From Clostridiales bacterium (GTDB taxonomy: Bacteria > Bacillota > Clostridia > Oscillospirales > QAMX01): a stretch of DNA of 6,837 nucleotides. This document shows positions 1 to 5,992 of this stretch, one piece after another. The stretch spans positions 1 to 6,837 of the forward strand of contig JAAZBA010000392.1 in assembly GCA_012514045.1 (NCBI GenBank), written 5' to 3'. The translations under genes were made by a program, and so were the position numbers. The first letter of the stretch is position 1. Every line of letters starts with the position of its first letter. The notes below the pieces were generated by a model, which was not told where the DNA came from, did not search any database, and saw nothing but the letters and a program-made list of their open reading frames with translations.

Positions 1-750
1 AGGACAGATATTCGAAAGCTTTGATGCTCTGAGACAAAAATCTTCGGTAATTGTCCTAGGTTCAAGGGAACCGAGCCGGAGCCTTATGTCAGGAGCCGCT
101 TTGCTTAGAGACTCAAGAAGAGATATAAGTGATACCCTGGGCTTCATTTCTAAGCCATAGGAGGAAATCTCAATGCCTGTAATAACAACCTCAAGATAAC
201 CGATATAACGAAGTCTTTTTATTTCTTTTACCGCGTATTCGGGCGACATTGAACGAATATGCCCTCGAGAATAGGGAATAATACAGTAAGTACAGTAGTT
301 ATTGCAGCCGTCTTGAATTTTAAGCATGGCTCTTGTTCTCCCCTCAAGCCCTCCGGCGGGGAGATATTCAAACTCACGGGAGGGAGAAACAATATTGTGT
401 CTTTGGCAGCGGTCGGCGTATGCCTTTTCAAGAAGTTGCAAAAAACCTTCCCTGTCGGTGGAGCCTGACACAACATCCGCAACATTAAGCACGTCAGAAT
501 CAGGATGAAGCTGGGAAAAGCAGCCGCATACACCGATGATGCTGTTTGGAGCGCGGCGTCTTGTCTGCCTTATAAGCTGGCGTGATTTTTTATCTCCTAC
601 GCTTGTCACGCTGCAGGTGTTGATCACGTAGGCGTCACACTCCTCGTTAAAGGACCGTATTGTATGCCCACGGGAGGCAAGAATGCTCTCCATAGCCTGG
701 GTATCGAATTGGTTAGATTTACAGCCTAAAGTAAGAAAAGATACTACCAT
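1..750 (-). CDS. mtaB: tRNA t6A37 methylthiotransferase MtaB, N-terminal part (cut by window edge)
   Basis: I translated the minus strand from the ATG at 750-748; it stays open for 250 codons to the window edge, so the C-terminal part (rest of the radical SAM domain and the TRAM domain) lies outside. Two domains are visible. The first is an N-terminal methylthiotransferase (UPF0004) domain with its three expected cluster cysteines at C10 (LTLGCKSNQFDT), C46 (NTCSVT) and C77 (GCFSQ). The second is a radical SAM domain starting near residue 140, with the CxxxCxxC motif C149-C153-C156 (CNNYCTYC) followed by IIPYSRG. The ITGIEISSYG stretch and LGSLEPRTI resemble the MtaB/YqeV branch more than MiaB. 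The family uses two 4Fe-4S clusters to add a methylthio group to t6A at position 37 of ANN-decoding tRNAs. The start is supported by AGAGGA about 4 bases upstream (complement of 755-760). It is divergent from all other genes. The MtaB assignment over RimO or MiaB is by motif recall, fairly sure. Confidence 0.9.
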   Translation of the reverse strand, partial: MVVSFLTLGCKSNQFDTQAMESILASRGHTIRSFNEECDAYVINTCSVTSVGDKKSRQLIRQTRRRAPNSIIGVCGCFSQLHPDSDVLNVADVVSGSTDREGFLQLLEKAYADRCQRHNIVSPSREFEYLPAGGLEGRTRAMLKIQDGCNNYCTYCIIPYSRGHIRSMSPEYAVKEIKRLRYIGYLEVVITGIEISSYGLEMKPRVSLISLLESLSKAAPDIRLRLGSLEPRTITEDFCLRASKLSNICP

Positions 751-795
751 GACTTCCTCTTTTGTAAAGATATATTTAAATCTAAAAAATGGCAC

Positions 796-824
796 TTGTA
801 TAAATCATTCAAATATATTATAAT
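796..824 (+). promoter_or_regulatory. Probable promoter of the HPr-like gene and pgi
   Basis: TTGTAT at 796-801 and TATAAT at 819-824 are separated by 17 bases. The -10 is perfect but the -35 matches the sigma-A consensus only in TTG. The start would be near 831, about 100 bases before the HPr-like gene. It overlaps the minus-strand promoter of mtaB through a shared palindromic -10 region. Confidence 0.55.
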
Positions 825-827
825 ATA
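814..827. repeat. 14-bp perfect palindrome carrying TATAAT on both strands
   Basis: TATATTATAATATA is identical to its own reverse complement. It contains TATAAT on the plus strand (819-824) and on the minus strand (822-817), each with a plausible -35 at 17-18 bases. This is the arrangement expected of a symmetric bidirectional promoter. It could also be simple AT-rich sequence. Confidence 0.7.
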
Positions 828-846
828 AAAGCACAGAGGATTTCAA
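817..846 (-). promoter_or_regulatory. Probable promoter of mtaB (minus strand)
   Basis: Reading the minus strand, TTGAAA (complement of 841-846) is followed after 18 bases by TATAAT (complement of 817-822). This is close to the sigma-A consensus. Transcription would start near 810 and leave about 60 bases of leader before the mtaB ATG. The -10 shares bases with the plus-strand -10. Confidence 0.6.
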
Positions 847-931
847 CATTTATTTTATCTTTTGCTCAAAAGGGAGATTATTGGTCGATAGAATAATTTT
901 TGTACAAATTTACCATTGGAAGGATTATGTA

Positions 932-1171
932 ATGAAGAAAACCAGGATCATACTGTCCTCAATCGACGATATTAAGAGCTTTGTTGCGTATGCTACAGCC
1001 CAGAGTTGTGCTATCGATCTTATGTCAGGAAGATATACAGTCGATGGCAAGTCGATTATGGGTATATTCAGTCTCGACCTGTCAAGCCCGATAGAGGTTA
1101 TATACTATGGCAACGACAGCGATGCAGACTCTTTCTTTACAATAATAGACGATTTTAAAGTAAAAGATTAA
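932..1171 (+). CDS. HPr family protein lacking the phosphoacceptor histidine
   Basis: This encodes a 79-residue protein resembling HPr, the phosphocarrier of the sugar phosphotransferase system, which is usually 85-90 residues. The second half fits HPr well: VDGKSIMGIFSLDL (about 37-50) matches the region around the HPr regulatory serine, with S41 at the Ser46 position, and a C-terminal acidic helix follows. The region that normally carries the GLHARP active site instead reads SIDDIKSFVAYA (10-21), so there is neither His nor Arg and it cannot carry phosphate in the usual way. I chose the ATG at 932 because GGAAGGA (918-924) sits 7 bases upstream and the HPr fold starts here. An in-frame TTG at 881, behind AGGGAG, would add 17 residues and is less likely. 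The gene ends 23 bases before pgi, so the two are probably co-transcribed. A regulatory or structural role is plausible but inferred. Confidence 0.8.
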   Translation: MKKTRIILSSIDDIKSFVAYATAQSCAIDLMSGRYTVDGKSIMGIFSLDLSSPIEVIYYGNDSDADSFFTIIDDFKVKD

Positions 1172-1194
1172 AGATAACGGAGGGGAAAAACAGC

Positions 1195-2532
1195 ATGACA
1201 CTAAGTGTAGATCTCAAAAACATTGCCTCTTTTGTTTCAGAAGAGGAGCTAAATTCAATGATGAAAGAGGTTACTGCTGCCAATGAAACACTCAGAGGCG
1301 GCACAGGCGAAGGAAACGATTTTATAGGCTGGCTGGATCTGCCCTCAAACATCGATCCAGATGAACTTTCGAGAGTCAAGAAAGCTGCGAAAAAGATAAT
1401 CTCCGATTCTCAGGTGCTTATTGTGGTAGGTATAGGAGGCTCATATCTCGGAGCCCGTGCTGTTATAGAATTCATAAAGAGCCCTAATTACAACCTTAAG
1501 AAAAAGAATACCCCTGATATATTTTTTGTAGGAAACAATCTTTCCGGAGAATATATTAACGAAATAATCGTTCTTCTCGGAGACCGTGATTTCTCTGTGA
1601 ACGTGATTTCCAAGTCCGGTACCACAACAGAGCCTGCAATAGCCTTCCGTATTTTCAAGGGACTTCTTGAAAATAAGTACGGCGAGAAAGAGGCGGCAAA
1701 GAGAATTTTCACTACGACAGACAAGAAAAAAGGAGCTCTCAAAAAACTTGCGGATGCAAAGGGCTATGAATCATTTGTAATCCCCGACAATGTAGGTGGA
1801 CGTTACAGCGTACTTACTCCTGTTGGTCTCCTTCCCATCGCCTGTGCCGGTATAGACATAGACAGGCTTATCCTCGGCGCAAATAACGCAATGGAGGAGC
1901 TTAAACCCGTAAGCCTCAATAATCCCGTTTGCGCTTATGTAGCCGCCAGAAACGCACTTTACAGAAAAAATAAGTATATCGAAATCCTGGCCTGCTATGA
2001 GCCCTCTTTTAGATTTATGGCTGAGTGGTGGAAGCAGCTCTACGGTGAAAGTGAAGGCAAAGATGGCAAGGGTATATTCCCTGCCTCAGTAGAGCTTACT
2101 GCCGACCTTCACTCAATGGGTCAATACATTCAAGACGGTGAAAGAATCCTCTTTGAGACGATTGTAAATATATTAAACCCCAATTCGGTTCTCCGAGTTC
2201 CAAACGATCCTGCTAACATTGATGGGCTCAATTTCCTGTCTGAGGCAGAGCTTGATTACATAAATAAACAAGCTTCAAGAGGAACCGTGCTGGCCCATGT
2301 GGACGGTGGAGTGCCAAACATCATAATCAATATCGATAAAGCCGATGAGTACAATCTTGGCTACCTCATCTACTTCTTCGAACTTGCCTGTGGTCTTTCC
2401 GGTTATACATTAGGTGTAAATCCCTTCAACCAGCCTGGCGTTGAAGCATATAAGAAGAATATGTTTGCTCTTTTGGGCAAGCCCGGATACGAAAACGAGA
2501 AGGCAAAACTGGAAGAAAGACTTAAACAGTAA
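1195..2532 (+). CDS. pgi: Glucose-6-phosphate isomerase
   Basis: This is a complete 445-residue cytosolic enzyme that interconverts glucose 6-phosphate and fructose 6-phosphate in glycolysis and gluconeogenesis. Its length matches the short bacterial form, as in Geobacillus (about 445-450), rather than the longer E. coli type. Family motifs appear in order: GIGGSYLGAR (79-88), SKSGTTTEP (139-147, sugar-phosphate binding), GGRYSVLTPVG (201-211), QLYGESEGK (281-289), DLHSMGQ (304-310) and NPFNQPGVEAYK (409-420). By comparison with the Geobacillus enzyme, the catalytic residues are E285, H306 and K420; their spacings (21 and 114) equal those of E290, H311 and K425 there. The ATG at 1195 follows GGAGGGG (1179-1185) by 9 bases. 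It lies directly behind the HPr-like gene and probably uses the promoter near 796-824. No convincing terminator hairpin follows the stop. Confidence 0.97.
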   Translation: MTLSVDLKNIASFVSEEELNSMMKEVTAANETLRGGTGEGNDFIGWLDLPSNIDPDELSRVKKAAKKIISDSQVLIVVGIGGSYLGARAVIEFIKSPNYNLKKKNTPDIFFVGNNLSGEYINEIIVLLGDRDFSVNVISKSGTTTEPAIAFRIFKGLLENKYGEKEAAKRIFTTTDKKKGALKKLADAKGYESFVIPDNVGGRYSVLTPVGLLPIACAGIDIDRLILGANNAMEELKPVSLNNPVCAYVAARNALYRKNKYIEILACYEPSFRFMAEWWKQLYGESEGKDGKGIFPASVELTADLHSMGQYIQDGERILFETIVNILNPNSVLRVPNDPANIDGLNFLSEAELDYINKQASRGTVLAHVDGGVPNIIINIDKADEYNLGYLIYFFELACGLSGYTLGVNPFNQPGVEAYKKNMFALLGKPGYENEKAKLEERLKQ

Positions 2533-2558
2533 AACAAAAAAAATCTGGAATTTGTCCA

Positions 2559-2587
2559 TTGCTTTATTGTTCAGAATGATGTATAAT
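2559..2587 (+). promoter_or_regulatory. Probable promoter of the P-loop ATP-binding gene
   Basis: TTGCTT (2559-2564) and a perfect TATAAT (2582-2587) are separated by 17 bases in the spacer after pgi. Transcription would start near 2594, about 45 bases before the TTG start of the next gene. Confidence 0.6.
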
Positions 2588-2639
2588 GTAAATATCAGAT
2601 GGTACACACCTTGTGTATCGGATCGGAGGATTGGTTAAA

Positions 2640-3053
2640 TTGATTAAGATAATCATGGGGAAGAAGGGAACCGGCAAGACGAAGCTTCTCATAGATATGG
2701 TAAACAACGCTGTTACCGAGGAATCCGGTGATGTTGTATGTCTTGAGGGCGGAAGAAAGCTCACACATGACATAAGCTACGCTGTAAGACTTGTTGATGT
2801 ATGGGATTATGAACTTGAAAGTGGCTACGAGGTTCTTTTCGGCTTCATCTGCGGAATTTACGCACAGAATTTTGACGTATCTCATATTTTCATCGACAGC
2901 CTTTACAAGGTAGCCAAGTGTGACGACATTACAAAAGCCGAGGCGTTTATTGAAAAAATTGAAAGATTTAGTTCTCAGAACAATATCAGATTCACCATCA
3001 TGATAAGCGATGATACTGAGCGCGCCAGCGATAATCTGCGCAGGTATTTCTAA
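2640..3053 (+). CDS. Small P-loop ATP-binding protein, function unknown
   Basis: This encodes 137 residues if translation starts at TTG 2640. MGKKGTGKTK (6-15) is a Walker A motif with K13 and T14, and HIFID (82-86) is a likely Walker B strand ending in an Asp. FTIMISDD (118-125) looks like the next core beta strand. There are no membrane segments or signal peptide, so it should be cytosolic. It resembles short conserved NTPases of Clostridia that databases label only as ATP-binding proteins; I do not know a function. I chose the TTG because GGAGG (2625-2629) lies 10 bases before it and the next residues form the first beta strand (IKIIMG). A GTG at 2613 lacks a ribosome site, and an ATG at 2655 would cut off that strand. 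The gene has its own apparent promoter and a terminator, so it looks monocistronic. Confidence 0.75.
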   Translation: MIKIIMGKKGTGKTKLLIDMVNNAVTEESGDVVCLEGGRKLTHDISYAVRLVDVWDYELESGYEVLFGFICGIYAQNFDVSHIFIDSLYKVAKCDDITKAEAFIEKIERFSSQNNIRFTIMISDDTERASDNLRRYF

Positions 3054-3070
3054 ATATTGACAAAATCTAA

Positions 3071-3103
3071 GACAGGCCGGAGTTTTTCGGCCTGTCGGGT
3101 TTT
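3071..3103 (+). terminator. Rho-independent terminator after the ATP-binding gene
   Basis: GACAGGCCG (3071-3079) pairs perfectly with CGGCCTGTC (3088-3096) around an 8-base loop, giving a 9-bp GC-rich stem. It is followed by GGGTTTT, so the T run is short and offset by GGG and read-through is possible. It sits 24 bases before the next gene. Confidence 0.75.
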
Positions 3104-3126
3104 ATGAAGAAAAGAGGCGAACCCGA

Positions 3127-4155
3127 ATGAAATGGTATAGCCCGCGAAGACCGCCCTTTGTTTTGGAAAGCTTCCCGTTTTTCGATAAAGAGGATGTTTA
3201 CAGGCGTCTGTCTTTGAATCCCGAAACACCGCTCCCCGAAGCTGTTGAGCGGCTGTGTAACGACTCCGCCGGCGGAAGAATCCGATTCAAGGCTGATATT
3301 AACTCTTTAACCATAAAGGTTAAACTGCTCAACGAAAGTGCTTGGTATCATATGCCGGCTACAGGGAAGAATGGGGTAGACTGTTATATAAGTATCGACG
3401 GTCCGGTGAGGTACTGTTCTACTGCTCGAATAAAGCCTATATGTGACGAATACGAGGCTATAATGTTTAGCTTCAAAGAAAAAGATACATACAATATAGA
3501 GCTGAATTTACCTCTTACGAATGGTATATACGATATAATGATCGGTGTAGACGACGATGCAGTTTTATATCCTCCTCTTGAGCGCCGAAACAAGGGAAGG
3601 ATAGTCCACTATGGAACGTCTATTATTCACGGTTTGTGCGTATCCCGCCCCGGTATGGCGCTTACAAATCAGCTATCAAGGCGCCTTGACGCCGAAATAA
3701 TCAACCTGGGTTTCAACGGAGCCGGTAAATGTGAATCCTCTGTAGCTTATCAAATAAGAAAAATCGAAGACATGAGTCTTCTGATTATCGACACCGATGC
3801 GAACTGCCTTGATGGAGAATGGATCAATGAAAAGTATCCAAGGTTTATTGAAACAGTAAGAGAGAAGTACCCGGATCTTCCGATCCTTGTAGTATCGGTA
3901 ATTAATTTTCCTAAAGTGTTTCTGTTTGATGAGACAGTGGAACGTTACAAATGCAAACGCGAGACACAGATTCGCATAGTAAATGAGCTTAACTGTAAAG
4001 GAGACAGAAATATTTACTTCCTCGATGGAAGAACTCTTCTTGGTGATGAGGGAAGAGAAGAATGCACTGTTGACGGGGTTCATCCTACCGATCTGGGCAA
4101 TTTCCGTATGGCAGAGGTTTTTGAAAAGAAAATTCGTGAAATATTGAATATATAG
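3127..4155 (+). CDS. SGNH/GDSL-type hydrolase, tandem copy A
   Basis: This encodes a 342-residue protein with a beta-rich N-terminal half and an SGNH esterase C-terminal half. The N-terminal half carries GVDCY (83-87), fitting the GxDLY signature of the domain that precedes SGNH hydrolases of the Lipase_GDSL_3 type. In the hydrolase half, YGTSIIHG (162-169) holds the nucleophile S165. NLGFNGAGK (193-201) gives the oxyanion-hole Gly, DTDAN (222-226) takes the place of the GxND block, and DGVH (316-319) supplies D316 and H319. The catalytic set is therefore intact. No signal peptide is visible, so the enzyme is probably cytosolic and may deacylate a small or imported sugar ester; the substrate is not known. 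It is about 52% identical to the next gene by hand alignment, but its nucleophile loop reads IIHGLCVSRPG where copy B reads ITQGGCASRPG. AAGAGG (3112-3117) is a modest ribosome site 9 bases before the ATG. No clear promoter lies between it and the preceding terminator. Confidence 0.85.
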   Translation: MKWYSPRRPPFVLESFPFFDKEDVYRRLSLNPETPLPEAVERLCNDSAGGRIRFKADINSLTIKVKLLNESAWYHMPATGKNGVDCYISIDGPVRYCSTARIKPICDEYEAIMFSFKEKDTYNIELNLPLTNGIYDIMIGVDDDAVLYPPLERRNKGRIVHYGTSIIHGLCVSRPGMALTNQLSRRLDAEIINLGFNGAGKCESSVAYQIRKIEDMSLLIIDTDANCLDGEWINEKYPRFIETVREKYPDLPILVVSVINFPKVFLFDETVERYKCKRETQIRIVNELNCKGDRNIYFLDGRTLLGDEGREECTVDGVHPTDLGNFRMAEVFEKKIREILNI

Positions 4156-4167
4156 GAGAAATATGTT

Positions 4168-5196
4168 ATGAAATGGTTTTCACCGACAAAGGCACCGTTT
4201 GAGATTGAAGGACTTGTATTTATGGAAAAGGATGGAGTCTACCGCAGACTTCAGATTAATCCTCCCAAGCCCCTGCCCAATGACGTTGCAGTCCTCGCAA
4301 ATCACACCGCAGGAGCAAAGGTTCGCTTCAGAGCCAATTTGTCGAAGCTTTCAGTCAAGACAAAGCTCATTCACACAGCCAATACCCATGACCATATGCC
4401 CGCAACCTGCGAAAGTGGCATCGACTGCTACATAAGCCGTGAGGGTGAAGTCAGATTCTGTCACACATCCCGTATTGACAGAACAAAGGACGAGTATGAA
4501 GCCGAGCTTATAAACAGGGAAGTTAAGGAAACCTTCAATATTGAGCTTAACCTACCGCTTTATAACGGCTTGTACCAGCTTCTTATCGGAGTGGATGGCG
4601 ACGCTGAAGTTTATCCTCCCGTTAAAAGAGAAAACGAGGGAAGGATCGTGGTTTACGGCACATCTATAACCCAGGGCGGCTGCGCCTCCCGTCCCGGAAT
4701 GTGTTATACAAACATACTCTCCCGTAAGCTCGATACTGAGGTTGTAAACCTTGGTTTCTCCGGCGCTGGAAAAGTGGAGGCAGAGGTAGCCTTAGCAATA
4801 AGAGAGATTGACAACATCAAGCTTCTTATCCTAGACACCGACGCAAACTGTCCTGACGCAGCATGGATAAGCGAAAAATATCCGGAATTTCTGAGACTGT
4901 TCAGGGAGAGACATCCTGATGTACCTGTTTTAATAACAACAATTATTCCAACTGCTCGGATACTTCATGAAAAAGTCAGCAGGGAGTTCTATAAATCAAA
5001 ATTTGATGCCCAGGTCAAGGTGTATGAGGATTTACTAAAAAACGGAGACCAAAACGTGTACTTTATGGATGGTCATGACCTTCTGCCGAATGATACATTT
5101 GAGGAGAACACTGTTGACGGCGTACATGCCACAGATTTGGGTTTTTGGAACATGGCATGTGCTTTTGAGGCAAAAATACGCGAAATCATACAATAA
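4168..5196 (+). CDS. SGNH/GDSL-type hydrolase, tandem copy B
   Basis: This 342-residue paralogue of the preceding gene has the same two-domain layout. The N-terminal domain carries GIDCY (84-88). The hydrolase half carries YGTSITQGGCASRPG (163-177; nucleophile S166), NLGFSGAGK (194-202), DTDAN (223-227) and DGVHATDLG (317-325; D317, H320). Its nucleophile loop looks closer to what I recall as typical for the Lipase_GDSL_3 family than that of copy A. Relative to copy A it has one extra residue near position 73 and one fewer at the C terminus. No signal peptide or membrane segment is seen. The stop of copy A lies 12 bases upstream and its TAG is part of the ribosome site AGGAG (4154-4158), which is 9 bases before this ATG, so the two genes are very probably co-transcribed. 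The likely activity is carbohydrate or other ester hydrolysis; the substrate cannot be told from sequence. Confidence 0.87.
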   Translation: MKWFSPTKAPFEIEGLVFMEKDGVYRRLQINPPKPLPNDVAVLANHTAGAKVRFRANLSKLSVKTKLIHTANTHDHMPATCESGIDCYISREGEVRFCHTSRIDRTKDEYEAELINREVKETFNIELNLPLYNGLYQLLIGVDGDAEVYPPVKRENEGRIVVYGTSITQGGCASRPGMCYTNILSRKLDTEVVNLGFSGAGKVEAEVALAIREIDNIKLLILDTDANCPDAAWISEKYPEFLRLFRERHPDVPVLITTIIPTARILHEKVSREFYKSKFDAQVKVYEDLLKNGDQNVYFMDGHDLLPNDTFEENTVDGVHATDLGFWNMACAFEAKIREIIQ

Positions 5197-5222
5197 TATC
5201 TCAAAATTAGTAAAAATTATTC

Positions 5223-5251
5223 TTGACATTTACTATAACTCGTGATATACT
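5223..5251 (+). promoter_or_regulatory. Strong extended -10 promoter of the rplU operon
   Basis: A perfect TTGACA (5223-5228) is followed after 17 bases by TATACT (5246-5251), with TG at 5243-5244 making an extended -10. This is the strongest sigma-A promoter in the window, as expected for ribosomal protein genes. Transcription would start at about 5256-5258. Confidence 0.85.
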
Positions 5252-5256
5252 ATTCA

Positions 5257-5360
5257 GGCCGTGTTCGGTAGCGGGTCTGTTTTGTTATGCAAAGACAGTC
5301 CGATAGGGGCTGCACCCGCCGAAACGAGACTTGAGTTGAAAGAGAGGTGCTACCGGTAAA
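5257..5360 (+). ncRNA. Probable L21 leader (autoregulatory 5' UTR of rplU)
   Basis: About 100 bases of structured leader lie between the promoter and rplU. One long helix pairs 5260-5276 with 5314-5326: CGT/ACG, TTCG/CGAA, and GCGGGT (5271-5276) with ACCCGC (5314-5319), with small bulges. Inside it a hairpin pairs CTGTTTTG (5277-5284) with CAAA-ACAG (5290-5298, G5294 bulged). In a competing fold, CGGTAGC (5266-5272) is perfectly complementary to GCTACCG (5349-5355), next to the GAGGTG ribosome site (5344-5349). Firmicutes rplU transcripts are known to carry an L21 leader thought to bind L21 and control the operon. The assignment rests on position and pairing, not on a covariance-model match. 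Confidence 0.72.
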
Positions 5361-5672
5361 ATGTATGCTATTATTGAGACCGGCGGCAAGCAGGTAAAGG
5401 TCACAGAAGGCGAGATCATCTACATCGAGAGACTTCCCGTTGAGGAAAACGAAACAGTCGTGTTCGATCGTGTACTGCTTTGTGGTGAAGCGGGGGACGT
5501 CAAGATTGGCGCTCCATACGTTGCAGGCGCAAAAGTAGAGGCTAAGGTCGTTAAGAACGGCAAGTCCAAGAAGATTATTGTATTTAAATACAATGCCAAG
5601 AAAAACTACAGAAAACGTCAGGGTCACAGACAGCCCTACACAAAGGTTCAGATCGAAAAGATCGTCGGTTAA
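5361..5672 (+). CDS. rplU: 50S ribosomal protein L21
   Basis: This encodes 103 residues, the usual length for L21, a 23S rRNA-binding protein of the large subunit. The start MYAIIETGGKQVKV and the basic C-terminal block with KKNYRKRQGHRQPYTKV (about 79-95) are diagnostic. GAGGTG (5344-5349) lies 11 bases before the ATG, a somewhat long spacing that fits regulated access to the ribosome site. It is the first gene of the rplU-prp-rpmA operon, and its stop overlaps the prp start by one base (TAATG). L21 is the likely feedback regulator through the leader upstream. Confidence 0.98.
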   Translation: MYAIIETGGKQVKVTEGEIIYIERLPVEENETVVFDRVLLCGEAGDVKIGAPYVAGAKVEAKVVKNGKSKKIIVFKYNAKKNYRKRQGHRQPYTKVQIEKIVG

Positions 5673-5989
5673 TGATTAACGCAGAGTTTCGCAGGTTGGG
5701 CAAGGAAGGTTATTGCGGCTTCACGGTAAGTGGACATTCAGGACACGCCAAGCGCGGCAAAGATATAATTTGCGCCGCGGTATCGGGAGCTACTGATCTT
5801 GCGGTATGTATTCTTTGTGATGTGCTTAAAGCTGAGTCTGAGCTTTCGGTAGACGATAAGAATGACGAGGTAAGCTTAAGTCTTTTAGCAGCTAACAGTG
5901 ATGCGGATCGAGTGATCACAGGATTACATATGTATTTGACCGATTTGTCCAAAGAGTATCCCGTAAACATTAGGGTAAGAGAGGTGTAA
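5672..5989 (+). CDS. prp: Ribosomal-processing cysteine protease Prp
   Basis: This encodes 105 residues of the Prp (YsxB) family. The catalytic pair is visible at the family's positions: H22 in SGHSGHA (20-26) and C34 in GKDIICAAVS (29-38). In Firmicutes such as Staphylococcus aureus, Prp removes the N-terminal extension of L27, and that extension is present in the next gene. The ATG at 5672 shares its A with the rplU stop codon, so translation is probably coupled to L21; no separate strong ribosome site is seen. The last codons of prp contain the ribosome site of rpmA. Position between rplU and rpmA is the standard arrangement. Confidence 0.95.
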   Translation: MINAEFRRLGKEGYCGFTVSGHSGHAKRGKDIICAAVSGATDLAVCILCDVLKAESELSVDDKNDEVSLSLLAANSDADRVITGLHMYLTDLSKEYPVNIRVREV

Positions 5990-5992
5990 AAG

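Noticed and set aside
228..533. Open frame of 101 codons on the minus strand
   Set aside because: It overlaps mtaB in another frame on the same strand; the mtaB frame carries the radical SAM cysteines, so this is a shadow.
881..931. TTG-initiated 17-residue extension of the HPr-like protein
   Set aside because: The extension lies outside the HPr fold and the ATG at 932 has a good ribosome site at proper spacing. AGGGAG before 881 keeps it possible but less likely.
2533..2558. Terminator for pgi
   Set aside because: The A-rich sequence after the stop contains no stem; transcription may continue into the next gene or end beyond what I can recognise.
3057..3062. Perfect TTGACA as a promoter -35 for the hydrolase genes
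   Set aside because: At 16-18 bases downstream there is only hairpin sequence with no TATAAT-like element.
3104..3130. Eight-codon reading frame (MKKRGEPE) overlapping the start of hydrolase copy A by ATGA
   Set aside because: It begins straight after the terminator hairpin and has no ribosome site; a coupling leader peptide is possible but unsupported.
3676..4083. 135-codon open frame on the minus strand within hydrolase copy A
   Set aside because: It is antisense to conserved SGNH catalytic motifs and has no recognisable protein features; treated as a shadow.
5287..5334. Short frame MQRQSDRGCTRRNET inside the L21 leader
   Set aside because: There is no ribosome site, and its start lies in the loop of a leader hairpin whose pairing better explains the sequence.
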